A stretch of 64,000 nucleotides of DNA from Conchocele bisecta (Eukaryota; Mollusca; Bivalvia; Lucinida; Thyasiridae), in contig JAQRGA010000040.1 of NCBI GenBank assembly GCA_029237695.1, positions 496,001 through 560,000 on the forward strand, written 5' to 3'. How positions within the stretch are numbered: the first letter of the stretch is position 1; every line of letters starts with the position of its first letter. This document shows positions 20,249 to 31,965 of this stretch, piece after piece. Below the pieces are notes generated by a model. The model searched no databases and was not told the origin of the DNA. It saw nothing but the letters and a program-made list of their open reading frames with translations. Made by a program: the position numbers and the translations under genes.

Positions 20249-20880
20249 TCACATCATTCCTTATAAGTTGGACTATTTGTATTGGTGTGTATGCGAGCAA
20301 CCATGAGAAATACAACCTTATGTATAGTGGGAATGGTCAGTTAACATGCGTCAATTAATGCAGTATTTACATATTTTACAACGCAACAGCAGGTTTTAAC
20401 CATTTCTATCTGCACTAATCGTAACTATTGAAGTTTTCAATTGTTAGTACTTCTAGCATTTCAAGAATGTACTCGATGCTCAGGTTCATCTGTATCTACA
20501 CTGGTCGCATTACCCATAAGCGCCACACTACAGCCACACTATTATTACGAATATTAGAGTCCCATACCATGGCTCATGGTCGCCTAATGTCACAGGCACA
20601 GGTGACGAGAGAAAATATATGTAGTCTCTCATTGCATAAATACTAAATATTGTCATGGGATTTCTTTACGTCACCATGTGGTCACACTCTAAAGCCACTA
20701 ATCTATTCACTGTTACCGTAATAACCCTACATATTCGACACAATTTATTCTAGGAAACATATACATATCGGATTTCCCATATGAAAGAGTATCGCAATGT
20801 TTAGTGTTAGTATGGTTGTACTGGTTTATGTATATTTAAGGTGATCTGATCGTCACACGCATGCGATCGCTAAACTTAAC
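20249..20880. other. Unassigned sequence
   Basis: About 630 bp of AT-rich DNA with no supported gene or repeat family. The short ORFs here show no recognisable content. Confidence 0.4.
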
Positions 20881-21540
20881 AATTGGATTCATCCTTACCA
20901 GAATCCTGATAGCCATGGACTGAGCCTCTAGTACATCGCTGGTTTCCTAGTTACGGTAGGCTCTCCGTCAGTAACCTGTGCAAACAGTCACAGAGTTGCC
21001 CGTCTGGTCCTCCTTCAGTAACCTGTGCAAACAGTCACAGAGTTGCCCGTCTGGTCCTCCTTCAGTAACCTGTACAAACTGTCACAGAGTTACCCCTCAG
21101 GTCCTCCTTCAGTAACCTGTACCAGCAGTCACAGAGTTGCCCCTCAGGTCCTCCTTCAGTAACCTGTACAAACAGTCACAGAGTTGCCCCTCAGATCCTC
21201 CTTCAGTAACCTGTACAAACAGTCACAGAGTTGCCCCTCAGGTCCTCCTTCAGTAACATGTACAAACAGTCACAGAGTTGCCCCTGAGATCCTCCTTCAG
21301 TAACCTGTACAAACAGTCACAGAGTTGCCCCTCAGGTCCTCCTTCAGTAACCTGTACAAACAGTCACAGCGTTGCCCCGACCCCCCCCCCGCCTCCCCTC
21401 CTTAAATGTGGTTATACCCATTATAAAAGTCGTATGTTGAGTACTAATTATATTATATTTAGGGAGTGGGGCTACGTGATTCTGGTGTGGTGATGATCTG
21501 GCACCAGATCAGGTTATTCTAATTTCAGGGCTGTATATAC
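20881..21540 (+). repeat. R1 copy with an internal 47-bp tandem array
   Basis: R1 landmarks (TTCATCCTTACCAGAATCC, TGGTTATACCCATTATAAAAG, GATCTGGCACCAGATCAGG) flank 20,969-21,382, where a 47-bp unit (CAGTAACCTGTACAAACAGT, then CACAGAGTTGCCCCTCAGG) is repeated eight times plus a partial copy with few changes. A poly-C run follows at 21,379. Confidence 0.85.
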
Positions 21541-22150
21541 TTATGCCCCCGGAGGCATATAGTGGTTGGACTGTGTGTCCGTGTGTCTGTCCATCCATCC
21601 GTCGGTGTGTGCGGCACATTAAGAAGTTTCAAAATTATGTTATGACTTCTATATCCCTTGAAGGATTACTTAGATATTTCAACACAGTATACCTATGAAC
21701 AAATGCCACACATCCATGCTGCCATTAATATGATCTTGACAACTTTGAACCTTTTCCCACATTAAACAGTTTGCCGGAGTTTCTAAATTATGTTATAACT
21801 TCTTTTTCCCTTGAAGGATTACTTAAATATTTCAACACAGTATACTTGTGGACAAATGCCACACATCCATGCTGCTCTTAATATGACCTTGACATCTTTG
21901 AACTTTTTCACACATTGATAAGCTCGCCTGAGCTTCTCATTTCTGTCATCACTTCTATATCCCTTAATTGATTACTTTAATATTTCAATACATCATACTT
22001 GAGGACAAATGCCACACATCAACACTGCCCTTAATATGACCTTGACCTTTTGACCTTCATAAATGTGCTTGTTCATACGTGTCACGTTGGTTAATTAACT
22101 TTGCCACAGTTTCTCCAATCTGCCACCGGGGGAATTTGTGTGCCTATAGG
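21541..22150. repeat. R3-like tandem-core repeat (second subfamily)
   Basis: Head ATGCCCCCGGAGGCATATAG, then GTGTGTCCGTGTGTCTGTCC, then three ~180-bp units (ATATCCCTTGAAGGATTAC, AATGCCACACATCCATGCTG, ATATGACCTTGAC). It ends at GCCACCGGGGGAATTTGTG. Its layout matches the other R3 elements although the sequence differs. Confidence 0.65.
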
Positions 22151-23310
22151 CCACTTTTTGTTTTTCTGAAAATCTTCAGTTCTGTTTTTGGCACTTTCCC
22201 CGATCAGTACAGTGAAATAAGAGATTAGACCCTGTTACCCTGACCTAAAATGACATTAGCTGTTGAAATGCTGTTAAAACAAGATTAAATAAATAAATTA
22301 TCGCAACAAATATTAAGGTTATTACGGTATTCATTTTTTGAGAATTGTTGTTCAATATTTAAATCCTGAGTGTGGTGAATAGAGGCCAAGGTGTGATAGA
22401 ATCGGTGCTGACTGTGCATGTCGCACATCAACTACAGCACTCACAGTATGTGTTGTCCTACATGCCTACTGTGGTTATCTTGCCAACAGTGGAGTCCAGC
22501 ACCCCTGACAATGTCTGACACCGGTAACATGGAGGTCCACCGATTTCATGTACATTTGTATATTTACATAATTATATGAAACAAGCAACAGGACGTGTAT
22601 GTATTGTCCTTGTACAGATGCCTTTCGGGCTGTGACTGGAGCTCAGTTCTACTTCACAGATCATAACCAAATTTGATATACATGTTTATCATGGCAAGAC
22701 AAAGAACCCTATTGATTTTCAAAAACTTTCTAATGGCTTGTCTCCCCTTGGCGGCCATTTTTGTCGTGTCATTTGGAACATACTCATGCCGCCAATTCAC
22801 ATGACCTTTTGTACTTTCAAATGTTTGCAGAAACACTTAGCCATTTGGTTGCTTCAAAAACCTTGTACAAACTTCGTCATCATGCAACGATTTTAATATT
22901 AATTTACATATTGCTTCAATATTTGGACACTTGATACATGTAAGCATTAGGAACACACTCATGCCGCCAATTGACATGACCACCTTTTTACCTTCAAATT
23001 GTTGCTGAACACACTTTGTACACGCTTGCTCATCCTGCTATCACTTTCATATTACTTGATGCATTCTTTCAATGTTTGGACGCTTGATACATGTAAGCAT
23101 TTGGAACACACTAATGCCGCCATTCACATGACCTTCACCTTTTTTACCTTCAAATATTTGGGATGGGCTGTAACTAATGTTGCTAAAACTTGTAGCCGAA
23201 CCCGTTGCTCTTCTAAATTAACCTGTATTTATTAACTGTAAAGTTACATTGTAAATTTAGAGCAATAAAATATATTTAAACTAACATAGATTGTTATCAG
23301 GATACTGCAA
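22151..23310. repeat. Dispersed repeats; no gene
   Basis: An R1 3' fragment lies at 22,235-22,290. From 22,650 to 23,190, three partial tandem units share GGACACTTGATACATGTAAGC, CATGCCGCC and TGACATGACC, homologous to 14,100-14,340. No gene. Confidence 0.5.
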
Positions 23311-25125
23311 TGTGCTATTTGGTCATAAATGCCATAAGTCCAATTTCTCCAGTCACAGCCACAAATGGGTTCCTCGAGGACCTGGCACCAGATCAGGTAA
23401 TTCTAACTTCAGGCTGTATATATTATGTAGTCATTGTAACTGAATTTAGTGAATAAGTCAGTCTCAAGTTCTTATACGACCGTTTTTAAAAATAAAATGT
23501 ACGTATTATGTTTTAACGCGGGGCGGGCGGGCAGGATGGGCGGCAGACAGAATAAGTGCATAGTTTGTGTACACAACTCCTCCGAAACAGTTCTGTCGAT
23601 GGATCTGAAACTATACACATGTCTTCTACACATATTGAAGATGTGCACCTTGATGTTTTTATGCCGAAAATATATGTTTTAAACAAAGATCACCTTTTTC
23701 ACCTTAGCTTAGCCATTTTTTCTACATTGTTCTATACAATTCTATATAGGGTACATAGTTTGTGTACATAACTCCTCTGAAACTGTTCGGTCGATTTATG
23801 CTGCGATTCCTAAACAAGCGGCATGCTGTTATAATGGTATTTCCTTACAATCGTGCGTGGCAGGTGGGAGCATGCGATGGGTAATTTAACGATCTGGATT
23901 ATGTCTTACCGGAATACCGACCGAAGACCTGGTTTGGCCCTCATGTACATATTTGGCTTTATTGTATGCGAGAGTTGAATCGGGTTATACACCTTTTTCG
24001 AGTAATATGACTATTCGTAATCCTATTACATTTAGGGGAAGGGGTCAAGTGACTTAGGTGTGGTATGGGCCTGGCAACAGGACAGGTTATTCTAATTTCA
24101 GGGCTGAAGACATATTTATTTTGATGTAAATAGTTCGCACTGATTTTGGGATTTTCCTCAATGCAGCAGGTTAAATACGGGATCGAACCTGTTGGCCCCG
24201 TCATTTTGTAAATTTTTGGCAGTATTTATCAGTCAAACTCCTTCATTGGATGCCAAATGTCACAGGGTGAGTAAAATGTGCACCGGTCAGGGAATCGTAA
24301 CCAATTGAGCTAACCGGGTACGAATACACACTGTCTCCCAATAGTGAGTTACGTACCGTGACACCTGATTGCAGATGGCCATTATCAATAGCTGTTAATA
24401 ATATTGGCAAGATTAATGCAGGCAGTTGTGTAACTACGTTCAATAGCGCCAGTGGACTGCTTTGTATACTGGCAGCTCTGTTTTGTATACTGGCCGTTCT
24501 GTTTTGTATACCGGCAGCTCTGTTTTGTATACTGGCTGTTCCAAGGTGGCACCTTGACCGTTCCAAGGTGGCACCTTGCTGTCCGTCTCTGTGTTCTGTA
24601 CTGGAGTGCATGTTGTTTCTGTTACTTCTGGGATCGTTGTATTCTCTCTGGTCCATTTGGGAGTGGGTGGTGTTCGGGCGAACGAGACGGCGTAAATTAA
24701 CGGTAGGGGTTCCTACTTATATGAATAACTATTTGCCTGGTTTGACCCTCAGGTACGATTTTATCTTTGGCTCTTTTGTTATCTGCGAGTTGAATTGGGT
24801 TATTGCCCATTATAAAAGTAGTAAGACTATTACTGGCTATACTGCTTTTGGGAGGTGCCAAGTGATTCTGGTGTGGCGAGGACCTGGCATCAGATCAGGA
24901 TTATTCTGATTTCAGGGCTGAATATATAGTTTTGTTATCGTAAATATTCAGTTCTGATTTTGGGATTTTCCCCCCATTTGTACATGTACTTGAAAATGTA
25001 CATGTACTTGTACAGGTAATATATGGGATTTAGTACTACACCCATTGACCCGGCCTTAAATGACCGCAGCTGTTGATAGGCCGTTAAACCCCAACAAACA
25101 AACAAACAAACAAACAAACTGGTCC
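23311..25125. repeat. R2 fragment, two R1 copies and short tandem repeats
   Basis: R2 fragment (inverted) at 23,325-23,375; R1 copies at ~23,858-24,210 and ~24,700-25,120. The latter ends in (CAAA)n at 25,100. At 24,456-24,545 a ~21-bp unit (TGTTTTGTATACTGGCAGCTC) is repeated four times, followed by two copies of CCGTTCCAAGGTGGCACCTT. The 183-codon open frame at 24,358-24,909 is made of this repeat and R1 sequence. Confidence 0.65.
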
Positions 25126-25159
25126 ATTTGGCCTTGTTTTTTGTGGGGCTTTTGTTATG

Positions 25160-25527
25160 CCCTGACACTGAATGGTCATATAGTGTTACTAGCGTCCGGC
25201 TGCCTGAAACCTTAATGCTCGGGTAAATGTCTTGTAATTTCTGTTTCCTTACACGGATCTGCTTGATAGTTCACACACACATTGTTATAATGATCCTCTA
25301 CCGCCCTGCGACAAATTCACGATCGTCCCGCCCCTGCTAATCCCAGTGTCAATGTCACATACTTGGTGCATTTGAAACCTTAACGCTCGGGTAAATATAT
25401 TATACTTTCTGTTTCGTTGAACGTATCTGCTTGATATTTCACACGCATTGCTCTAATGGTCCTCTATCGCCATGAGACAAATTCACGATCGTCCTGCTCC
25501 CGCTAAGCCCGGGGTCAAGGTCACATA
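25160..25527. repeat. R3 tandem units (two)
   Basis: Two ~165-bp units: ACGCTCGGGTAAATGT, GATCTGCTTGAT, TTCACACACACATTG, CCCGCTAAGCCCGGGGTCAAG. The mariner MITE has inserted at a TA in the last unit. Confidence 0.7.
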
Positions 25528-26572
25528 CAGGGTGATGCAACATATATGTCCCCACTTTGGGACCTGTTTCAAGTAGATAATATTGAACAATATGACTTAT
25601 GTATCAGAATAAAATGTAAGTTTTCACCATTATTTTGCAGTGTATAATATTCAGAAAACACATACATTATTTACTTTATACATTGTATAAAAAATGTATA
25701 CCCATTTTAACATAACGTGCCGTCGCCGGTCTTTCAAAAAATCTGATATCACGCAAAATGTGCATCCAAAAACTGTCTTCATTTGTGGAGCAGTTTTTCA
25801 CCTCGATTGTTTATATTATGCTGATGGAATTACTTTTTTGCTTTCTCAAACTTTGCGCAGTCAAATACTACAACTGGTTCAAATGTGGATAATGATGGAT
25901 TAATTCCATACGTGTTCACAAGAATACAAGTGTTTGCGACAATATTGACAATCCGGTTGCTAAGACTATATACAGTTGTTTTTACATACATATAATTTGA
26001 TTCTGATTAAACAGTACCAGCTATGGATATACGTGTGACTGAATCATATGTCAATGTGTTAATTGACCTTCATCTTGTTCATAAAAGATAATAATTGTCA
26101 TTACATATCTAAATGATGAATGTTCTCATTGTATTCATAATACACATTGTTCAATGAAACATGACACGACTAACAGATTACTACTTGCATGTAACAACAA
26201 AATGCAATTCACTGTATACTAAATGTGTATCGGGTTAATGATTCATATATTCAGTCCTAATATTACAATTGTATAAGGGTAAATAATCCAATAGTATGTT
26301 CTAACATTTCTTCATCATTGTCCGATGCTATCGGTTGAGTTTCAACAATCGTATAACAGTTTTCGACCACTTTTCATGATTTGTTTTGGAAATATCATAA
26401 TTGTATATTGTGACGTCATGCACTAAAAGTAGTGACGTCATTAGTTAGAATATATACTGAGTAAAATGCTACAATATATTACTTTGTAATATACTTTAGT
26501 TTGAATAGTTATCTTACTTAGAACACTAGTTATGTCTATTTAAAGTGGGGACATATATTTTGAACCACCATG
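25528..26572. mobile_element. TA-flanked mariner-type MITE
   Basis: TA lies at 25,526-25,527 and 26,573-26,574. The terminal inverted repeats are ~30 bp: left CAGGGTGATGCAACATATAT then GTCCCCACTTT, right (reversed) CATGGTGGTTCAAAATATAT then GTCCCCACTTT. These resemble the right end of the mariner-type transposon ending at 35,260, so it may be a deletion derivative of a related element. Two TGACGTCA sites lie at 26,411-26,418 and 26,433-26,440. The only ORF (25,694-25,903) shows no transposase motif. Confidence 0.8.
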
Positions 26573-26589
26573 TAATTGTTGCGTTCGAA

Positions 26590-27060
26590 ACATTATCTTA
26601 TTGTAGTAGGAGAGGAATGTGTATAAAGTGAAAACTATCTTGTCTGCCGCTGGGGTCGAACCTAGGCCGCCTACGTGAGAGACGAACACTCTACCACGTA
26701 GCTATAAAAGCCGGCTTGTACCGCAAGGCAGTACAAATGCAGGGTTATTCTACATTCCTCCTTCCTACAAATAGATATTTGTTTCTCAAATGTCTCCCTC
26801 TAGGTTATTTCATAGACTCCCTAATGCATTATGTACAGAAGACTTCATACGAGATATGGCTTCGCCTATTGGCTCGAAGGGTAATATATCCTGGTTCATT
26901 GGAACCACTGTAGTATGAGGGGAATGTGTATAAAGTGAAACAATATATTGTCGGTGGCTGGGGTCGAACCTAGGCCGCCTGCGTGAGAGACGAACACTCT
27001 ACCACGTCGCTATGAAAGCCGCCTTGTACCGCAAGGCAGTACAAATGTTGGGTTATCCTA
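26590..27060 (-). mobile_element. Two tandem copies of a tRNA-related SINE-like repeat
   Basis: On the - strand, 26,713-26,648 and 27,021-26,957 each read as a tRNA-like unit: a box A-like ACGTGGTAGAGTG and a box B GGTTCGACCCC, with an anticodon-arm-like TTCGTCTCTCACG between them. Each is accompanied by AGGCAGTACAAATG on one side and AATGTGTATAAAGTGAAA on the other, so ~300 bp is directly repeated. It is better called a SINE/tRNA pseudogene than a functional tRNA because the acceptor ends do not pair convincingly. Confidence 0.65.
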
Positions 27061-27430
27061 CTACTACACTTGTAATGTCTGATTCATTTTATGGATCTGC
27101 TTGATATTTCACACCCATTGCTGTAATGGTCCTCTACCGCCCTGTGACAAATCCACGATCATCCCGTACCCGATAAGCCCATGGTAACGATCTCATATTA
27201 ATAACGTTCGGGTAAATGTTTTGTAACTTCTGGTACCGTACACGGATCTGCTTGATATTTCACACACGCATTGCTCTAAAGGTCCTAAATTTACGATCGT
27301 CCTAGCCCCGCTAAGCACAGGGTCACGGTCACATACTTAGTGCGTTTCCTTGCATGGGTCTGCTTGATATTTCACACCTGCATTGCTCTGATGGTCTGCT
27401 ATAATGCTGTGACAAATCCACAAATCTCTA
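27061..27430. repeat. R3 tandem units (three)
   Basis: Three ~165-bp units with GATCTGCTTGATATTTCAC, CATTGCTCTAA and GATAAGCCCATGG variants. Confidence 0.7.
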
Positions 27431-28520
27431 GCCCTCTGTGTTTTCAAATGTGCCTCGTTTTCTTTGGCTGCCAGCGGGGGCGTTCATGTGTCGACAGGCC
27501 ACATTTCTAGTATATAAATTTTATTTTTTCATATTTTTGTTTACTTTCCCAGATCGTGGGTCGCAGGTGGGAGCACGCGATGGGTTATTTAACTATCGGG
27601 GTTCATCTTTACCGGAATTCCGACTGGAGACCTGGTTTGGCCCTAACATACGTCTTTGGCATTTTGTATGTGACAGTTGAATCAGGTTATATCCCTTATG
27701 TGATTATTACGATTATTCGTAATCCTATTTTAGGGGAAGGGGCCAAGTGACTTTGGTGTGGTATGAACCTGCCACCAGGTCAGGCTATTCTAATTTCAGG
27801 GCTGAATATATTGTTTCTCTATGTAAATATTCAGTTCTGATTTTGGAATTTCCGCCCAATGCAGCAGGTTAAAACGGGATCGAACCCGTTTGCCCGGCCT
27901 TACATGACCTTAGCTGTTGATAGGCCGTTAAACACCAATAAACAAACAAACAAACTTTCCCAGATCACTCGCAGGGGCAAATATATTCAGGAAACCAATA
28001 GAATACTTGTTTCTTAAGTCAATACCCCACATTCCAACCTCATCTGAGACACAGTACATTGAACAATGGGATTCATTCTTACCGGAATCCCAATCACGAT
28101 ATCCCTGGTTTGGCGCTCGGGTACATTCTAGTGTTTGCTTCTTGTTACTTGGTAGTTGAATCCGATTGAACCCATTACAAAAGTAGTAGGATTAGTACTA
28201 ATCTTAATATTTTTAGGGAGTGGGGCTAAGTGACTCCGGTTTAACGAACACCTGACATCAGGATATTCTATTCGTAATCATATTACTTTTAGGGGAAGGG
28301 GTCAAGTGACTTAGGTGTGGTATGGACCTGGCAACAGGACGAGATATTCTAATTTCAGGGCTGAATATATATTTATTTCTATAAATATACAGTGCTAATT
28401 TTGGAATTCCCCTCCCCCGCCCCGCCCCGCCCCGGCCCATCACAACAGGTGAAATATGGGAATCGACCCTGTTAACACGGCTTAAATGACGTTAGCCGTT
28501 GACAGGCAATTAAACATCAT
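27431..28520 (+). repeat. Two R1 copies
   Basis: Copy at ~27,550-27,955 (GTGGGTCGCAGGTGGGAGC to the CAAA repeat at 27,945) and copy at ~28,070-28,510 (TTCATTCTTACCGGAATCCC to GGCAATTAAACATC). A pure (CCCCG)n run lies at 28,413-28,436. No gene. Confidence 0.65.
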
Positions 28521-29755
28521 TACATGAATTGATTAATATCAGTCCTGCTTTGCCATTGTTTGTATATTTGTTTGTTAATACACGTTACTATTGTAAAGGA
28601 CTTTAACCTGATTCATATTTTAATAAAATAACGCTTCCATATTCACATGTTTTATGTCATTTTTGATTGGAGGCTGGTCTGGAGCATGCCGTAGGATACC
28701 ATTAATGATGTTGATTCATCCTACTAATCTTATTACTTTTAGGGCGCGATGGGTAATTTAACGATCGGGATTCATCCTCACCGGTGTCCCGAACGGAGAC
28801 CTGATTTGGCCCTCAGGTACGTCTTTGGCATTCTTGTGTTATGGACTGGAATTTGGTCCGCACCATACAGTAGCGAGCGGTGTAGGTCAGTATGAGACTG
28901 CGCGAATGTGCAGGCTGATCAGAGTCTGCACAGGTCGCAAAACAGTTATTTAAGAGACAATCATTTAACAAAGATTTCCGGCAAATATATAATTATTGGT
29001 CGATTTCGGTCAAAATTCATATCAGAGTGTTTGTTATTTTACATGGATTCTAAATATTTTATTTATTTCAAAGTCAGGAATAATATTGAACTTTTATTCA
29101 AAGAATTGCGAAAGTTCTTTTAATTTTTACAGATATTAAAGTCGAAAATCTGCATATCACATGTCATTAATTCGTCTGTATGTTATGCAACGCTGTCAAG
29201 ATTAAGCCATAAACCGTTCAAGCTGAAAGCCGATAATTAAGTACACACACGTTTGATAAGTAATCACATTCCAGAAAGTTCGACTCTTTGTCTACGGTAA
29301 GACCCGGGACCATAAATCAACGGCATAGGGCCATTATGTAAATGAGATAATACATTCTGATATCACGTGGTGCACAATAAACAATTTCATTGGTTATCAT
29401 TTCATTATATCCAGTATGTTTGTAATTTTCGCATGAAAATTGGAAATATATTCCGACAGTTGCAAAATAGTTGTTCACAAGGAAACATAATGTACAAGTA
29501 ATACACGGACATACAACCGCCCGTTTGGCGCGCTAGCAGTGGGTATGGTGATATGTTACATTTGTATTTGGTAATTTATTGACATGACAACAAACAAGAA
29601 ACATACAAAATAAAACTGTTAAACGTGGTTATTTGTTAAATTCATTATTTGGAAAGAATGAGCTAATTCCCCATATACCAAAGAAACAAAAACAATGAAG
29701 AACACTTATGGAATCCAAATAAACACAGACTACGACATTTCAGCTCAGTAATACT
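28521..29755. other. AT-rich sequence with R1 and R2 fragments
   Basis: R1 5' fragment at 28,735-28,835 and inverted R2 fragment at 28,860-28,960 (GCGAATGTGCAGGCTGATCA). The rest shows no gene; the ORF at 28,908 begins in the repeat. Confidence 0.4.
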
Positions 29756-30300
29756 TGTATGTGAGGGTTTAATATGGTTATACCCCTTATATGAGTAATA
29801 CCATTGTTCCTAATGCTATTTCTTTTAGAGTAAGGGGCCAAGTGACTTTCGTGTGGTATGGACCTGGCACCAGGTCAGGTTATTCGAATTTCAGGGCTGA
29901 ATATATATTTATTTAGATGTAAATATTCCGTTCTGATTTTAGGACCCCCCCCCCACCCCCCCCCCCCCAATGCAGCAGGTTGAATGATGTATCGAACCCG
30001 CCTGCCCGGCCTTAAATGACGTTAGCTGTTGATAAGCCGTTAAACACCAACAGCAAACATTTATTTTAGGGATTTGGCTGAGTGAGTGTCGTTTAGTGAG
30101 GGCCTGGCACCACCAGACCAACTTGATTATCAGGTTATTGTACTTGCAGAACTGAACATGTATTTTGCCTGTACATATTCAGTTCTGATATTTGGCGATA
30201 ACTGACTCGGGTGAGGACCTGGTACTAGGGCAGAATGTTCTATTTTCAAGGCCGATTCGTTTCTGTAAATATTCAGTTCTGATTGAATATTGTTGTTATC
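29756..30300 (+). repeat. R1 copy and a second R1 3' fragment
   Basis: Copy at ~29,756-30,055 (GGTTATACCCCTTATATGAG to GATAAGCCGTTAAACACC) with a 28-bp poly-C tract at 29,943. The 30,061-30,290 segment repeats GGACCTGG and TTCAGTTCTGAT of R1. Confidence 0.6.
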
Positions 30301-31028
30301 TCATCGCGTAGCCCAAGTTCAATGTCCAATTACTTAAACTGCACATTCATCTGATTCGTGCGCGTTTCTCCATGCTTCTATAACTTCTTTAGTGTACGAG
30401 TGATCGACTTTGAACTTCATGTGGATGTTTCTCATTATCCATATTTAGGGTCCAGCCGTGCCCTATATGTTTCGCCCTGTCTGTCTGTCCGTCCGTTTAT
30501 TTTTTGGAAATGTTTGTAAGAGTTTCTCAAATCACCTGCGTCGATAGCGTCCGTACATCCCGAAACCATAACGCTCGGGTAAATGTCCTATTATTTCCTT
30601 ACACGGACCTGCTTGATAGTTCACACACGCATTGCTCTAAAGGTCCTTTACCGCCCTGTGACAAATCCACGAACGTCCTGCCCCCGCTAAGCCCAGGGTG
30701 AAGGTCACATACTTGGTGCGTTCGAAACCTTAACGCTTGGGTATAAGTTATATTTCCTTACACAGATCTGCTTGATATTTCACACACGCATTGCTATAAT
30801 GATCCTCTACCTCCCTGCGATAAATCCACGATCGTTCTACCCCCTGCTAAGCCCAGTCTCAAGGTCAAATACTTGGTGCATCTCACAACCTTAACGCTCG
30901 GGTAAATGTCTTATAATTTGTGTTTCCTTGCACTCATCTGCTTGATATTTCATACACGCATTGATTGAATGGTCCTCTACCGCCGTGTAAACAAATCCAC
31001 GATCGTCCTGCCCTCGCTAAGCCCAGGG
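30301..31028. repeat. R3 head and four tandem units
   Basis: Head AGGGTCCAGCCGTGCCCTATA and CTGTCTGTCCGTCC at ~30,450-30,500, then four ~160-bp units (ACGCTCGGGTAAATGTC, CTGCTTGATATTTCACACAC, CTGCCCCCGCTAAGCCCAGG). The last is broken by the mariner transposon at ~31,028. Confidence 0.7.
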
Positions 31029-31109
31029 GATATGTCTCCACTTTACAGCTAATATTTTCTTTAGATAGGCAAAGACAATATAAATATTATGTTGATGTAA
31101 TGTGTATTT

Positions 31110-31164
31110 ATTCTACATTTTTAGCTCGACTATTCGAAGAATAAGTAGAGCTTATGTTGTCACC

Positions 31165-31196
<32 letters not shown>

Positions 31197-31925
31197 ACCG
31201 TCACGCCTTGATTAAGGTTTTTAGTCAAGCTTGTATATGGAATACTACTGGCCCTACACCCACCATACTTGCACAACTTCATCTCCAAGTGATGTACATC
31301 AATAACCCCTGATCTATATTTGACATTGACCTACATTTCCTCTTGAATTACTTACCTAATTCCCCTTGGTTAAGGTTTTTAGTCAACCTTGGTTAAGGTT
31401 TTTAGTCAAGCTTGTACATGGAATACTAGTGTGCATACAGACACCATACTTGGACAACCTTTTCTCATAGGGATGTACATCAATAACCCCTGATCTATAT
31501 TTGACCTTGACCTACATTTCCTCTTGAATTACTTAGTTAATTCCCCTTGGTTAAGGTTTTTAGTCAAGCTTGTATATGGAATATTCCTGGGCCTACAGCA
31601 ACCATACTTGGAAAACTTCATCTCCTAGTGATGTACATCAATAATCCCTGACCTATATCTGACATTGACCTACATTTAACCTTGAATTACTTACTTAATT
31701 TCCCTTCGTTAAGGTTTTTAGTCAACCTTGGTTAAGGTTTTTATGCAGGCCGCGGCCACATTGACCTACATTTAACCTTGAATTACTTACTTAATTTCCC
31801 TTGGTTAACGTTTTTAGTCAACCTTGGTTAAGGTTTGTATGCAGGCCGCGGCCACCTTGTTTGTCAAGCTATGTGTACATCGACAACCCTCGTAGTCGAA
31901 CTATGCTGTTGTCCTACAGCTCTTG
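31110..31925. mobile_element. AGCTCGACTATTCG mollusc repeat nested in the mariner
   Basis: It starts TTTAGCTCGACTATTCGAAG and ends GTAGTCGAACTATGCTGTTG then CAGCTCTTGTTT. Inside is a (CGGCGT)n tract at 31,166-31,195 and four to five ~160-bp repeats with GGTTAAGGTTTTTAGTCAA and TACATTTCCTCTTGAATTAC. It carries no ORF. Confidence 0.65.
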
Positions 31926-31965
31926 TTTAGTAATTCACACAATAGTGTAACCTTACCATATCTTC

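Noticed and set aside
20055..20358. Overlapping 86-87 codon frames on both strands
   Set aside because: They lie in the TTAA MITE copy 4 and its flank; the same sequence in copy 3 is not open the same way.
24358..24909. 183-codon + strand open frame with hydrophobic Cys/Leu repeats
   Set aside because: Built from a 21-bp tandem repeat and an R1 copy; no domain and no splice context.
26648..27021. Two functional tRNA genes
   Set aside because: Box A and box B are present, but acceptor ends do not pair well and each is embedded in a ~300-bp direct repeat; SINE-type pseudogenes fit better.
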